Assembly: GCF_002920615.1 (NCBI RefSeq)
Contig: NZ_PQSU01000017.1
Span: 62,001-126,000 of the forward strand
DNA from: Streptomyces sp. Ru62
Lineage (GTDB): Bacteria; Actinomycetota; Actinomycetes; Streptomycetales; Streptomycetaceae
Direction: 5' to 3'
DNA length: 64,000 bases
In this document: positions 18,174 to 26,195 of the stretch, in pieces
How positions within the stretch are numbered: the first letter of the stretch is position 1
Layout of the letters: every line of letters starts with the position of its first letter
Notes under the pieces: model-generated
Databases searched by the model: none
What the model saw: only the letters and a program-made list of their open reading frames with translations
What the model was told of the DNA's origin: nothing
Made by a program: the position numbers and the translations under genes

Positions 18174-18392
18174 TCAACTGTCGTAAGCCGCCGTCACGTA
18201 CACCGTCCTCGGCGGCAGGTGCTCCACCACCATCACGACCGTCCCCGTCGCGATCCGGGCCGTGCCGTCGGCCGGATAGGCGAGGAAGTGCTCCGCGCCG
18301 CCGCGCACGCGCACGATCACCTCGCCGACCAGACCGGGCCCGACCGTCCCCGTCACCCGCCCCATCAGCCCGACCATCGACGCGTCGTCCAT
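18174..18392 (-). CDS. Small NfeD-like OB-fold protein
   Basis: 72 aa from ATG 18392. Sequence order is MVGLMGRVTGTVGPGLVGEV, then VIVRVRGGAEHFLAYPADGT, IATGTVVMVVEHLPPRTVYV: the GxVG-turn, central GG and G-V-V-V-V strands of the NfeD C-terminal OB domain without its membrane helices. NfeD proteins pair with stomatin/flotillin-type SPFH proteins, and the SPFH gene follows 134 nt downstream, so this is very probably its partner. Assignment rests on pattern and context because the domain is short. Confidence 0.65.
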   Translation of the reverse strand: MDDASMVGLMGRVTGTVGPGLVGEVIVRVRGGAEHFLAYPADGTARIATGTVVMVVEHLPPRTVYVTAAYDS

Positions 18393-18418
18393 GGCCCCAG
18401 CGTACGGGCGGAACGCCG

Positions 18419-19855
18419 TCACGCGGCCGGAGTGCCGGCATCCGCGTCGGCGTCCGCGCCCTCCGGCGGCCACAGCTCGTGCCAGCGCAGCTCCGCCTCC
18501 AACTGCGCGGCCAGGGACACCAGGAGCGGCTCACTGTCGGCCGGGCCGAGCAGTTGCGCGCCCACCGGGAGTCCGGGGCCGGTGAACCCGGCGGGCACGT
18601 TCACCCCCGGCCAGCCGAGCACGTTCCACGGCCAGGCGTACGGGCAGGCGGCGATGATCGCCCGGTCCGTGGCCAGTCCGCCGAGCCGGGACAGGGCGCC
18701 GATCCGGGGCGGGGGCATGGCGGTGGTCGGGGCGAGGATCACGTCGTACGACTCGAAGAAGGCGCCGATCCGCCGGTGCAGCACCGCCTCGGCGCGCCGG
18801 GCCGCCCGGAGCGGGGTACCGGCGAGCAGCCGGCCGAGCCGGGCCGCGCCCCGGGTACGCGGATCGAGCAGCGCCGGATCCGGTGCCTCGCGGACCCGCT
18901 CGGCGATCCCCGCGGTGGCCCGGGGCACGAAGGCCAGCCCGATCTGCCCGTACGGCGGATCGGCCTGCTCCACGACATGCCCCAACCGCGCCAGCCGCTC
19001 GGCGAGTTCGACGACCCGGGAGCGGATCACCGGGTCCAGCCGGGCGCGTACGGCGGTGAACGGCGGCTTCAGCGACAGGGCGACGCGCAGCCGGCCCGGG
19101 TCGCGGCCGACCGCGTCCGCCACCGTCAGCGCGGGCGGCCGGTGCGGGTCCCGGTCGTGGTTGCCGCTCGCCGCGTCGAGCAGCGCCACCGCGTCGGCGA
19201 CCGTACGGGCGAGGGTGCCGTTGACCGTGATGCCGTGGAAGGACTCGCCGCGCGGCCAGGTCGAGATACGGCCGCGCTGCGGCTTGATGCCGATCAGGTG
19301 GGTCCAGGAGGCCGGGATGCGTACCGAACCGGCGCCGTCGGAGCCGAGCGCGGCCGGGAGGAGCCCGGCGGCGACGGCGGCGGCCGAACCACCGGAGGAC
19401 CCGCCGGGCGTGTGGTCGGTGTTCCACGGGTTGCGGGTCTCCCCGAAGGCCGGCCCCTCGGTGAACGGCCACTGCCCCAGCTCGCACGTGTTCGTCTTGC
19501 CGACGATCACCGCTCCGGCCGCGCGCAACCGCCGGACCGCCTCCCCGTCCGCGGCCACCGGCGGGAACTCACCCCGGCAGCCGAACGCGGTCGGCTCGCC
19601 CGCCACGTCCATGTCGTCCTTCACCGCCACCGGCACCCCGAGCAGCGGGCGCCGCACTCCGGCGGCCAACTCCCGGTCCGCGGCGTCCGCTTCGGCGAGC
19701 GCGGCCTCGGCGCGCACGATCCGGAAGCAGTTCAGCGTCGCCTGCGCGGCCTCGATCCGCGCCAGCGTCCGCTCCACCACCTCCCGCGAGGTCACCTCCC
19801 CCTCGGCGAGCGCACGCCGGGTCTCCACGAGTCCTGCGGCACGGTCGGGCGTCAT
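18419..19855 (-). CDS. Amidase-signature family hydrolase
   Basis: 478 aa from ATG 19855, which has GGAGG 9 nt upstream (an ATG at 19885 would add 10 residues). The Ser-cisSer-Lys triad is visible: Lys in GVPVAVKDDMDV, cis-Ser in TPGGSSGGSAAAVAAG, and nucleophile Ser in ALGSDGAGSVRIPAS. The C-terminal PYAWPWNVLGWPGVNVPAG block is also typical. It hydrolyses an amide; the substrate is unknown (GatA, aryl-amide and other roles share this fold, and no gatB or gatC is nearby). A TetR-type palindrome 37 bp upstream suggests repression. Confidence 0.92.
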   Translation of the reverse strand: MTPDRAAGLVETRRALAEGEVTSREVVERTLARIEAAQATLNCFRIVRAEAALAEADAADRELAAGVRRPLLGVPVAVKDDMDVAGEPTAFGCRGEFPPVAADGEAVRRLRAAGAVIVGKTNTCELGQWPFTEGPAFGETRNPWNTDHTPGGSSGGSAAAVAAGLLPAALGSDGAGSVRIPASWTHLIGIKPQRGRISTWPRGESFHGITVNGTLARTVADAVALLDAASGNHDRDPHRPPALTVADAVGRDPGRLRVALSLKPPFTAVRARLDPVIRSRVVELAERLARLGHVVEQADPPYGQIGLAFVPRATAGIAERVREAPDPALLDPRTRGAARLGRLLAGTPLRAARRAEAVLHRRIGAFFESYDVILAPTTAMPPPRIGALSRLGGLATDRAIIAACPYAWPWNVLGWPGVNVPAGFTGPGLPVGAQLLGPADSEPLLVSLAAQLEAELRWHELWPPEGADADADAGTPAA

Positions 19856-19891
19856 GGACGAGTACCTCCGGGAGACTCCGGGCACGATGTC

Positions 19892-19903
19892 TACCGAACG
19901 GTA
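19892..19903. promoter_or_regulatory. TetR-type palindrome upstream of the amidase
   Basis: TACCG-AA-CGGTA, perfect 5-bp arms, 37 bp upstream of the amidase ATG and within the expected promoter. No TetR gene is adjacent; the closest are 2.4 kb and 4.5 kb away. Confidence 0.45.
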
Positions 19904-20005
19904 ACGTCATGTAGGGGCGGGAGCGCGGTTTTCGGGCGGGTGTCTTGTGGCGGTGCGGGTCTCTTCCAGGGGATGGGGGATGTTCCCGGGGCGGGGGCGG
20001 CCAGT

Positions 20006-20086
20006 CCTGTCCGGCGGATCAAGGACGTACGGCCTGTCCGGCGGGCCAGGGACGTACGGGTCTGTTCTGCGGATCAGGGCGGATCC
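20006..20086. repeat. Three 27-bp tandem repeats over a gene 3' end
   Basis: Copies at 20006-20032, 20033-20059 and 20060-20086 share CCTGTCCGGCGG--CA-GGACGTACGG; the third is diverged. On the minus strand they encode the last residues of the gene at 20019 (PVRPWPAGQ followed by AVRP and stop), so the array changes that protein's C-terminus in nine-residue steps. Confidence 0.75.
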
Positions 20087-20372
20087 GGAGACGGCGGGCC
20101 GGTGGGTGGTCGGCGGGGACGACGCCGCTCGTCACCAGTGCCTCGCCCGTGTCGGCGAGCTCCCAGCGGGCCGGGTACACCCCTGCCGCGGACGGCCACT
20201 CGGCACGGACGACAGGACGGTTCAACAGGCGCTCGAACCAGTCGGCGCACCGCTCGGCCGGCTCCTCGACCGTGCCGGAGGCGCGGAAGGAGCCGCCCTC
20301 GGGTGGCTCGTGCAGGTGGCAGAGCGGCGTGTCGCGCCTGGATGTCGGGTGTGCCGCGCGGTGAGCGATCAA
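20019..20372 (-). CDS. Hypothetical protein, WF-xxL-xRPVVRAEW type
   Basis: 117 aa if translation starts at TTG 20372, which overlaps the esterase stop as TTGA; an ATG at 20393 is the alternative. The middle, CADWFERLLNRPVVRAEWPS then YPARWELADTGEALV, resembles a group of small Streptomyces proteins of unknown function that share an RPVVRxEW and W-LADTG pattern. I recall this pattern but cannot name a family. The Arg/Pro-rich C-terminus is repeat-derived. It may be a decaying gene. Confidence 0.45.
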   Translation of the reverse strand: MIAHRAAHPTSRRDTPLCHLHEPPEGGSFRASGTVEEPAERCADWFERLLNRPVVRAEWPSAAGVYPARWELADTGEALVTSGVVPADHPPARRLRIRPDPQNRPVRPWPAGQAVRP

Positions 20373-21331
20373 CCCAGCAGTCGTCGCAGCCACCCCAGGC
20401 GGGCCGCGCGGGCCGTGCGGGACAGGGTCGCCTCCGGGGCGAGGGCGTCGAAGCCGTGGCAGCCGCCCGGCCAGACGTGGAGTTCGGCCTCGCCGCCGGC
20501 CTGCCAGATCCGGGACGCGTAGTCGACCACCTCGTCCCGGAAGGTCTCCGCGGAGCCCACGTCCAGGAACGCCGGGGGCAGGCCGGACAGGTCGGTCGCG
20601 CGGGCCGGGGCCGCGTACGGGGAGACCTCGGGTCCGCCGCGGCGGTCGCCGAGCAGGGCGGTCCAGGCCGTCTCGTTCGCGCTACGGTCCCACACGCCCA
20701 GGCCGGCCATCTGACGGCTGGAGATGCTGTCGTTGCGGTCGTCCAGCATCGGGCACATCAGCAGCTGGCCGAGGGGACGCGGGCCCCGCCGGTCCCGGGC
20801 CAGCAGGGCCAGCGCCGCGGTGAGACCGCCGCCCGCGCTGGCGCCCGCGACGACGACCCGGTCCGGGTCGCCGCCGATCTCCCGCGCGTGCTCCGCGGTC
20901 CACACCAGCCCGGCGTACACGTCCTCGATCGGCGCCGGGTGCGGATGCTCGGGCGCGAGGCGGTACTCCACCGACACCACGACCGCGCCCAGCTCACGCG
21001 CCCAGGCAAGCGGCTCGGTGACACCGGCCCGGTTGGTGCCGGCCACCAGGCCGCCGCCGTGCACGTGGTACAGCACCGGCAGCGGGGCCGGGACGGGAGC
21101 GGCCGTCGGCCGGCACAGGAGGAGGGAGACACCGGGGGCACCCTCCGGACCGGGCACCGTACGGTCCTCCGCCTCGAACGCGCCGTCCATGGTCACGTCG
21201 ACCAGTTCGAGGGCCGCGCTGCGCCGGGCGGCCTCGACGTCGGCCGGTGTCAACCCGGGCTCGATCACGCCCCGGAACGACTCCAGTACGGCGGCGAGTT
21301 CGGCATCGAACGGCGGGGGGACCAGGGACAT
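20369..21331 (-). CDS. Alpha/beta hydrolase of the hormone-sensitive-lipase (HSL) family
   Basis: 320 aa. The oxyanion-hole motif HVHGGGLVAGT (HGGG), the nucleophile elbow GASAGGG, the acid Asp in FLDVGSAETFRDEV and the base His in GGCHGFDALAPE form the full HSL (family IV) triad. These are cytosolic esterases acting on short acyl esters. GGAGGAGCC precedes the ATG at 21331. The next gene downstream overlaps its stop. Confidence 0.92.
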   Translation of the reverse strand: MSLVPPPFDAELAAVLESFRGVIEPGLTPADVEAARRSAALELVDVTMDGAFEAEDRTVPGPEGAPGVSLLLCRPTAAPVPAPLPVLYHVHGGGLVAGTNRAGVTEPLAWARELGAVVVSVEYRLAPEHPHPAPIEDVYAGLVWTAEHAREIGGDPDRVVVAGASAGGGLTAALALLARDRRGPRPLGQLLMCPMLDDRNDSISSRQMAGLGVWDRSANETAWTALLGDRRGGPEVSPYAAPARATDLSGLPPAFLDVGSAETFRDEVVDYASRIWQAGGEAELHVWPGGCHGFDALAPEATLSRTARAARLGWLRRLLG

Positions 21332-21529
21332 GGCTCCTCCTGCTCCTTCCGTGAGTCGTCCGGCGGCCGGCCACGACGTACGCCGTCGTGACCGGTCATG
21401 AGCGGTCGTGACCGATCATGAGCCGTCTACCCCTTGTGGTCCGGAGCACGACCCGCCGGGGCCGGGAGCAGCCGGCGAAACCTGCGGTGGCGGTCATCCG
21501 TGCCGGCCAACCCCCATGTCGACGACACG

Positions 21530-21566
21530 GGTGAGGGCCGGAGCCGTGGCGGCTCCGGCCCTCACC
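21530..21566 (-). terminator. Strong hairpin terminator of the FMN reductase gene
   Basis: GGTGAGGGCCGGAGCC at 21530-21545 and its exact reverse complement at 21551-21566 form a 16-bp perfect stem with a 5-nt loop, about 45 nt after the reductase stop codon. The surrounding 21332-21609 spacer shows no gene. Confidence 0.8.
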
Positions 21567-21609
21567 GGGAACGCGGGACGCCGGTCCCGACGGGGAACGG
21601 CGGTACGAC

Positions 21610-22170
21610 TCAGGCGGCGGCAGCGCCGACGTTGCCGTGCAGACGGGCGACGACCTCGGTCAGCTGGGCGGCGACCTCGGCGTCGTCGACCGGGTGGGTC
21701 TCGGCGAAGCGGGTCACCGAGCCGGGGATGGACAGCTTGATGTCCTCGATCACCTTGCCGCCGGCGATGCCGACGGCCTTGCGGGCCTCGTCCTGCGCCC
21801 ACACGCCGCCGTACTGGCCGAAGGCGGTGCCGACCACGGCGACGGGCTTGCCACCGAAGGCGCCGGCGCCGTAGGGGCGGGACAGCCAGTCGATGGCGTT
21901 CTTCAGCACGGCCGGGATGGTGCCGTTGTACTCGGGGGAGAAGAGCAGGAAGGCGTCCGCGGCCTGGGCGGCGGCGCGCAGCTTGGCGGCGGCGGCCGGG
22001 ACGTTGCCCTCGACGTCGATGTCCTCGTTGTAGAACGGGATCTCGGCCAGGCCCTCGTACAGCTCGACCTCGGCGCCCTCCGGCGCGAGCTTCACGGCCG
22101 CCTCGGCGAGCTGGCGGTTGTGCGAACCGGCGCGAAGGCTGCCGACGAGCGCGAGGATGCGAACAGACAT
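21610..22170 (-). CDS. NADPH-dependent FMN reductase family protein
   Basis: 186 aa. Flavodoxin-like fold: the phosphate loop ALVGSLRAGSHNRQLAEAA, PFYNEDIDVE, and the LLFSPEYNGTIPAVLKNAID motif that marks NADPH:FMN/quinone reductases such as YieF/ChrR, then GKPVAVVGTAFGQYGGVWAQ. It supplies reduced flavin or reduces quinones and azo compounds. TTGGAG precedes the ATG. It is divergent from the TetR gene at 22288 and shares its two operators, so it is most likely the TetR target, induced by a quinone-like or electrophilic compound. Confidence 0.92.
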   Translation of the reverse strand: MSVRILALVGSLRAGSHNRQLAEAAVKLAPEGAEVELYEGLAEIPFYNEDIDVEGNVPAAAAKLRAAAQAADAFLLFSPEYNGTIPAVLKNAIDWLSRPYGAGAFGGKPVAVVGTAFGQYGGVWAQDEARKAVGIAGGKVIEDIKLSIPGSVTRFAETHPVDDAEVAAQLTEVVARLHGNVGAAAA

Positions 22171-22208
22171 GGGAACTCCAAGGGGCTGAAACATCGCTGT
22201 CACGATCC

Positions 22209-22281
22209 GGACCGGGGTCCGTTTAAGTTTGTACCACCCTAACCGGACCGCGGTCCAGTTTTGTTCCCGATGCTTTACGCT
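22209..22281. promoter_or_regulatory. Two TetR operators and the tetR leaderless promoter
   Basis: GGACCGGGGTCC (22209-22220, 10 of 12 palindromic) and GGACCGCGGTCC (22245-22256, perfect) are 36 bp apart between the divergent genes. The second covers the expected -35 region of the -10 box TACGCT (22276-22281), which ends 6 nt before the tetR ATG. This arrangement suits autorepression plus control of the reductase. Confidence 0.7.
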
Positions 22282-22287
22282 GTCGAC

Positions 22288-22950
22288 ATGTCCAGCGCTC
22301 TGCCGCCCTTCCCGAAGCCCGAGGAGCCCGTCGACACGCCCCGGTTGCTGGAGGTCGGCCCGGCTTCCGCGGAGCCGTTCCTGCGTGCCGACGCCGCCCG
22401 CAACCGGGCCAGGCTGCTGGAGGCCGCCGCTCGGCTGATCGCGGAGCACGGGGTGGCCGGGGTCACCATGGAGGCGGTGGCGGCGGCGGCCAACGTGGGC
22501 AAGGGCACGGTCTTCCGCCGCTTCGGCGACCGCACCGGGCTGCTGATGGCCCTGCTCGACCACTCGGCCAGGCAACTCCAGGCCGACTTCCTGAGCGGGC
22601 CCCCGCCACTGGGGCCCGGCTCGCCGCCCCTGGAGCGGTTGCGGGCGTTCGGCGTGGCGGTGCTGTACCGCACGGCGGAGCAACTGGACCTCCAGCTGGC
22701 CGCCCAGCCGGAGCCGACCCGCCGGTTCGCGCACCCCGCCGTCGGGTCGCTGCACATGCACGCCACGATGCTGCTCCGCCAGATCGTCCCGGACGCCGAC
22801 TGCGACCTGCTGGCTCACACCCTCCTGGCCTCACTGGACCCCGCGCTGATCCACTACCTGACCCGGCAGTGCGGCATGCCGATGGAGCGCCTGGAATCCG
22901 GCTGGCTCGACCTGGTCGCCCGGGTGACCGGCACGGAGGCGCTGCGCTAG
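22288..22950 (+). CDS. TetR-family regulator
   Basis: 220 aa from ATG 22288, chosen because the TACGCT box places the transcript start on it. A 30-residue leader is followed by the TetR helix-turn-helix (NRARLLEAAARLIAEHGVAG, VTMEAVAAAANVGKGTVFRRFGDR). The ligand domain is unassigned. Divergent from the FMN reductase, with two palindromic operators between them, so a local repressor of that reductase. Confidence 0.92.
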   Translation: MSSALPPFPKPEEPVDTPRLLEVGPASAEPFLRADAARNRARLLEAAARLIAEHGVAGVTMEAVAAAANVGKGTVFRRFGDRTGLLMALLDHSARQLQADFLSGPPPLGPGSPPLERLRAFGVAVLYRTAEQLDLQLAAQPEPTRRFAHPAVGSLHMHATMLLRQIVPDADCDLLAHTLLASLDPALIHYLTRQCGMPMERLESGWLDLVARVTGTEALR

Positions 22951-23067
22951 CCAGGGCCGAGCGGGCCGCGCCGGACCGTCCCGGCGGGCCGGACCCCCGC
23001 GAAGCCGATGGGGCGGCGTGGACCCGCACCGAGCCGTTGGGGCCGGGCGGCCTGGTACGGAACCTCC

Positions 23068-23117
23068 GCACGGCACGCCGTCGCCGTGTCCGCCGGCGCC
23101 GAGGCCCGGCTGCCCGA
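23068..23117 (+). pseudogene. Relic of a lipoamide-dehydrogenase-like gene
   Basis: A 50-bp stretch matches 27161-27210, inside the flavoprotein gene at 26744, at 46 of 50 positions, the first 24 without a mismatch. All four differences are A to G. In frame it reads ARHAVAVSAGAEARLPE against ARHAVAVSTGTKAQLPD. Nothing around it (22951-23135) extends the match, so it looks like the last remains of a paralogue or a small copied fragment. Confidence 0.5.
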
Positions 23118-23135
23118 ACGAGCCCAGACGCCCTG

Positions 23136-24302
23136 TCAGTCCCCTCGGCCGGTGAACATGTTCACCAACCCCTGCGGCGCGTCCGTGCGGAACAGCAGGG
23201 ACTGGCTGTGGGCGGAGTCCGTCGCGGAGGCCTCGGCGCGGGGGAACATCCGGGACTCGTAGGCGGCCAGCGCGGCCTCCGTGTCCCCGGGGTGCGCGGC
23301 CAGGGCGAGGCCCAGGTCGGCGCCGTCGATCAGGGCCAGGTTGGCGCCCTCGCCCGCGAACGGCGACATCAGGTGGGCCGCGTCGCCGAGCAGGGTCACC
23401 CCGGGCACCCGCTCCCAGCGGTGCCCGGCCGGCAGGGCGTGGATGCGGCGGGGCACCAGCGCGCCGTCCGCGTCCCCGACCAGCGCCCGCAGGCTCTCGT
23501 CCCAGCCGTCGAACTCCTTCAGCACGGCCGCCTTCGCCGCTTCGGTGTCGGTGAAGTCGATGCCGTCCAGCCAGTCCTCCGGCGCCACCACGGCGGCGTA
23601 CACGTGCAGGCTGCCGTCGGTCTCGCGGTGGGCGAGGAAGCCGCGGCCGGGCCCGAGCGCGAAGAGCATGCCGCCGCCGACCACCTCCGCGCTCACGGGG
23701 TGCCGCGCATCCGCCTCCCACAGGTCCGCCTCCACGAACGACACACCGGTGTACGCCGGCCGGGCCGCGGACACCAGCGGGCGCACGCGCGACCAGGCGC
23801 CGTCCGCGCCGACCAGCACGTCGGTGGTGAACTCGGTGCCGTCCGCGAGCGTCACCCGGTGCCGGCCGCCGTCCAGCGGGCGCGCGCCGGTGACCTTGGC
23901 GCCCCAGCGGACCGTGCCGGCGGGCAGGGAGCCGAGCAGGAGTGCGCGCAGGTCGCCCCGGTCTGTCTCGGGCCGGCCGCCGGTGCCGTCGTCGGGCTCC
24001 GCCAGCCGGACGGCGCCGTACCGGTCGAGGACCCGCACGGCCTGGCCGCCGGAGTGCACCCGGGTCAGGAACTCCTCGTGCAGGCCGGCGGCCCGCAGCG
24101 CCGCCTGGCCGGTGTCGTCGTGGATGTCGAGCATGCCGCCCTGGATCCGGGCGTCCGCCGACGCGTCCAGGTCGAACAGCGCGGCCTCGATGCCGTGCAC
24201 GTGCAGCACCCGCGCGAGCGTGAGCCCGCCGAGACCCGCGCCGACGACGGCGACGGGGTGGTGGGGGAGGTGGCGGAGGTGCGGGAGGGAACCGGTGGTC
24301 AC
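23136..24302 (-). CDS. TetX-like FAD-dependent monooxygenase
   Basis: 388 aa from GTG 24302, overlapping the upstream tetR stop as GTGA. A Rossmann motif VAVVGAGLGGLTLARVL is followed by a sequence plan that follows TetX closely: ADARIQGGMLDIHDDTGQAA (TetX EARIFGGTLDLHKGSGQEA), ETDRGDLRALLLGSLPAGTV, LKEFDGWDE, and the FAD-binding GDAAHLMSPFAGEGANLALID. TetX hydroxylates and inactivates tetracyclines; Streptomyces relatives also act on other polycyclic natural products. The dedicated TetR with three operators supports a drug- or metabolite-inducible defence or tailoring role. The substrate is not known. Confidence 0.88.
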   Translation of the reverse strand: MTTGSLPHLRHLPHHPVAVVGAGLGGLTLARVLHVHGIEAALFDLDASADARIQGGMLDIHDDTGQAALRAAGLHEEFLTRVHSGGQAVRVLDRYGAVRLAEPDDGTGGRPETDRGDLRALLLGSLPAGTVRWGAKVTGARPLDGGRHRVTLADGTEFTTDVLVGADGAWSRVRPLVSAARPAYTGVSFVEADLWEADARHPVSAEVVGGGMLFALGPGRGFLAHRETDGSLHVYAAVVAPEDWLDGIDFTDTEAAKAAVLKEFDGWDESLRALVGDADGALVPRRIHALPAGHRWERVPGVTLLGDAAHLMSPFAGEGANLALIDGADLGLALAAHPGDTEAALAAYESRMFPRAEASATDSAHSQSLLFRTDAPQGLVNMFTGRGD

Positions 24303-25003
24303 GTGGCCTCCTGGCCTTCGGTCGGTACGTCGGTCGGTGCGGGGGTCGGTACGGCGGTCCGCTCGATGCCGTTGATCAGCGTCTGGAAGGCCCACGACAG
24401 GCGGGCCTCGGGTGTGCCGGACAGCAGCGCGTCGGCGCCGGCCGCGATGTGCGGATGGGTGGCCGCGGGCACCTCGCGCAGGGCCCGGGCCGCCGCCTGC
24501 CAGTCGCCCTGGGGCTCCTCCCCGGCGTGCTCGGCGGCGGTCGCCGTGGCGTGCTGGAGCAGCAGGTCCACGCCCCAGGCCGCCTGGGCGAGGGGCACCC
24601 CGCCCGCCTGGAGCAGCTCCAGCAGGGTCTCGACCAGGCGCAGGTAGTGCGGGCCGCTCGGCCGGGCGGTCAGCGCCGAACGAGCCAGGGTCGGGTGCTC
24701 CAGGAGCATCGCGGTGTAGTCGGTGAGCACCCGCTCCAGCCGTTCCCGCCAGCCCCCCTCGGCCGGAGCCGGGCCGATCGTGCCGAGCAGTTCGTCCAGG
24801 ACGGCCGCGTGCAGTTCGTCGGTGTTTCGGACGTACACGTAGAGCGAGGCGGGGCCCGTGTCGAGTTCCTGCGCGAGTCGTCGCATCGTCACCTTGCGGA
24901 GCCCTTCCGCCCGCAGGATCGCGACGGCGGCGGCGATGATGCCCGCCCGGGTGAGGGCGGGCTTGGCGGGACGCTCCCGGCGGGAGCGGGGGGCAGCGTT
25001 CAT
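24299..25003 (-). CDS. TetR-family regulator of the TetX-like gene
   Basis: 234 aa from ATG 25003; the TACGGT box 7 nt upstream on the minus strand supports this as a leaderless start. Helix-turn-helix: RAGIIAAAVAILRAEGLRK, VTMRRLAQELDTGPASLYVYVRN, the form of TetR-class proteins that carry a TetR_C-like domain. The C-terminus is Thr/Pro-rich. It is co-transcribed with, and translationally coupled to, the monooxygenase. Three tandem GAACATGTTC-type sites overlap its own promoter. Confidence 0.92.
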   Translation of the reverse strand: MNAAPRSRRERPAKPALTRAGIIAAAVAILRAEGLRKVTMRRLAQELDTGPASLYVYVRNTDELHAAVLDELLGTIGPAPAEGGWRERLERVLTDYTAMLLEHPTLARSALTARPSGPHYLRLVETLLELLQAGGVPLAQAAWGVDLLLQHATATAAEHAGEEPQGDWQAAARALREVPAATHPHIAAGADALLSGTPEARLSWAFQTLINGIERTAVPTPAPTDVPTEGQEAT

Positions 25004-25010
25004 GCCCCTC

Positions 25011-25058
25011 ACCGTAACGAACATGTTCGTCGCGAACAAGTTCGTCACGAACATGTTC
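25011..25058 (-). promoter_or_regulatory. tetR promoter with three tandem 10-bp palindromic operators
   Basis: Minus-strand -10 box TACGGT (25011-25016). Upstream lie GAACATGTTC (25019-25028), GAACAAGTTC (25034-25043) and GAACATGTTC (25049-25058), each within a 15-bp repeat ACGAACATGTTCGTC. Two are perfect palindromes. The array spans the spacer and -35 region, so occupancy would shut the tetR-monooxygenase operon. Confidence 0.8.
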
Positions 25059-25071
25059 GCCGCCGCGGTGC

Positions 25072-25083
25072 GAGGACGTCCTC
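25072..25083. promoter_or_regulatory. 12-bp palindrome between tetR and lacI-type genes
   Basis: GAGGACGTCCTC is a perfect palindrome with a CG centre, as LacI-family operators have, 72 bp upstream of the LacI-type gene. It may be that protein's own site. Confidence 0.35.
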
Positions 25084-25154
25084 TTTGTCAAACGATGAAC
25101 CACCTTGCCCCGCCCGCCCCCGGCCCCCGCCCCTCTGCCAGGATGCGGTCTGTC

Positions 25155-26156
25155 ATGGTGCAGATACCGAACACGCCCACGAGTGCCGATGTGGCCCGCC
25201 TGGCCGGCGTCTCGCGCGCGACCGTCTCCTACGTCCTCAACAACACCAGCGCCGTGCGGATCAGCGAAGCGACCCGCCAGCGCGTGCACGAGGCCGCCCG
25301 CGAACTGGGGTACGTCCCCCACGCCGCCGCCCGCAGCCTGCGCGCCGGACACAGCCGTACGGTCCTCATGCCCGCCCCGGCGATCCCGGTGGGCCCCCTG
25401 TACAGCCGGTTCCTGAACGAACTCCAGTGGGCGCTGGGCCGTCTCGACTACACCGTCGTCCAGTACGGCAGCGTCGGCCTGGAGGGCGACGAGGCCGCCC
25501 GCGCCTGGGCGGAGCTGCGGCCGGTCGCCGTCCTGGTGCCCGGTGCCGGCCTCGGCCCGCGGGGCGTCGCCGTCCTCAAGCGGTCCGGCGCCCGGGCCGT
25601 GGTCACCCTCGGTCCCGGCCGCGTCGAGGGAGCGCACGCCCTGCTGATGGACCACGACGCCGTCGGCCGCTGCGCGGGCGCCCACCTGTACGCCCGGGGC
25701 CGGCGCCGGATCGGTGTCGTCCTGCCCGAGGAGCCCGGACTGGAGACCTACTCACGGCCGCGGCTCGTCGGCGTGCGCGAGGCGCTGCGGGGTACGGACG
25801 CCACCGTGACCGAGCTGCCCCTCGCCTACACCGAGGAGGCCGCCGCCGCACTGGCCGCCCGCTGGAGCGGCTCCGGCCTGGACGCGGTGTTCGCCTACAA
25901 CGACGAGTACGCGATGCTGCTCATGCGCGCCCTCCAGGACGAGGGCGTACGCATCCCCGGGGACGTCTCCGTGATCGGCGCCGACGACCTGATGCTGGGC
26001 CGGCTGCTGCGGCCCCGGCTGAGCACGGTCCACATCGAACTGCCCTCCGGGCAGGACCTCGCCGAACTGGTCGACCGTGCCGTGCGCGACCCGGGCGGCG
26101 AGCCCGAGGTGCACACCGTGCTGGGGGCCTCGGTGATCCCGCGCGAGTCCAGCTGA
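25155..26156 (+). CDS. LacI-family regulator
   Basis: 333 aa from ATG 25155 (ATG 25143 is also in frame). Helix-turn-helix and hinge: TSADVARLAGVSRATVSYVL, ISEATRQRVHEAARELGYVP, HAAARSLRAG. The rest is a periplasmic-binding-protein fold ending PGDVSVIGADDLMLGRLLRP and LSTVHIE. No sugar gene is adjacent, so its target is not evident. It could act on itself or at a distance. Confidence 0.9.
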   Translation: MVQIPNTPTSADVARLAGVSRATVSYVLNNTSAVRISEATRQRVHEAARELGYVPHAAARSLRAGHSRTVLMPAPAIPVGPLYSRFLNELQWALGRLDYTVVQYGSVGLEGDEAARAWAELRPVAVLVPGAGLGPRGVAVLKRSGARAVVTLGPGRVEGAHALLMDHDAVGRCAGAHLYARGRRRIGVVLPEEPGLETYSRPRLVGVREALRGTDATVTELPLAYTEEAAAALAARWSGSGLDAVFAYNDEYAMLLMRALQDEGVRIPGDVSVIGADDLMLGRLLRPRLSTVHIELPSGQDLAELVDRAVRDPGGEPEVHTVLGASVIPRESS

Positions 26157-26195
26157 GCCGGCCCCGTACGCGGTGTCACCGCGGCCCCGCACGCG

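Noticed and set aside
16817..21391. Very long plus-strand open frame (over 1500 codons) across the SPFH, NfeD-like, amidase and esterase genes.
   Set aside because: It lies opposite several well-supported genes, its composition is unnatural (Arg/Gly/Leu/Pro runs), and it arises from the scarcity of stop codons at this GC content.
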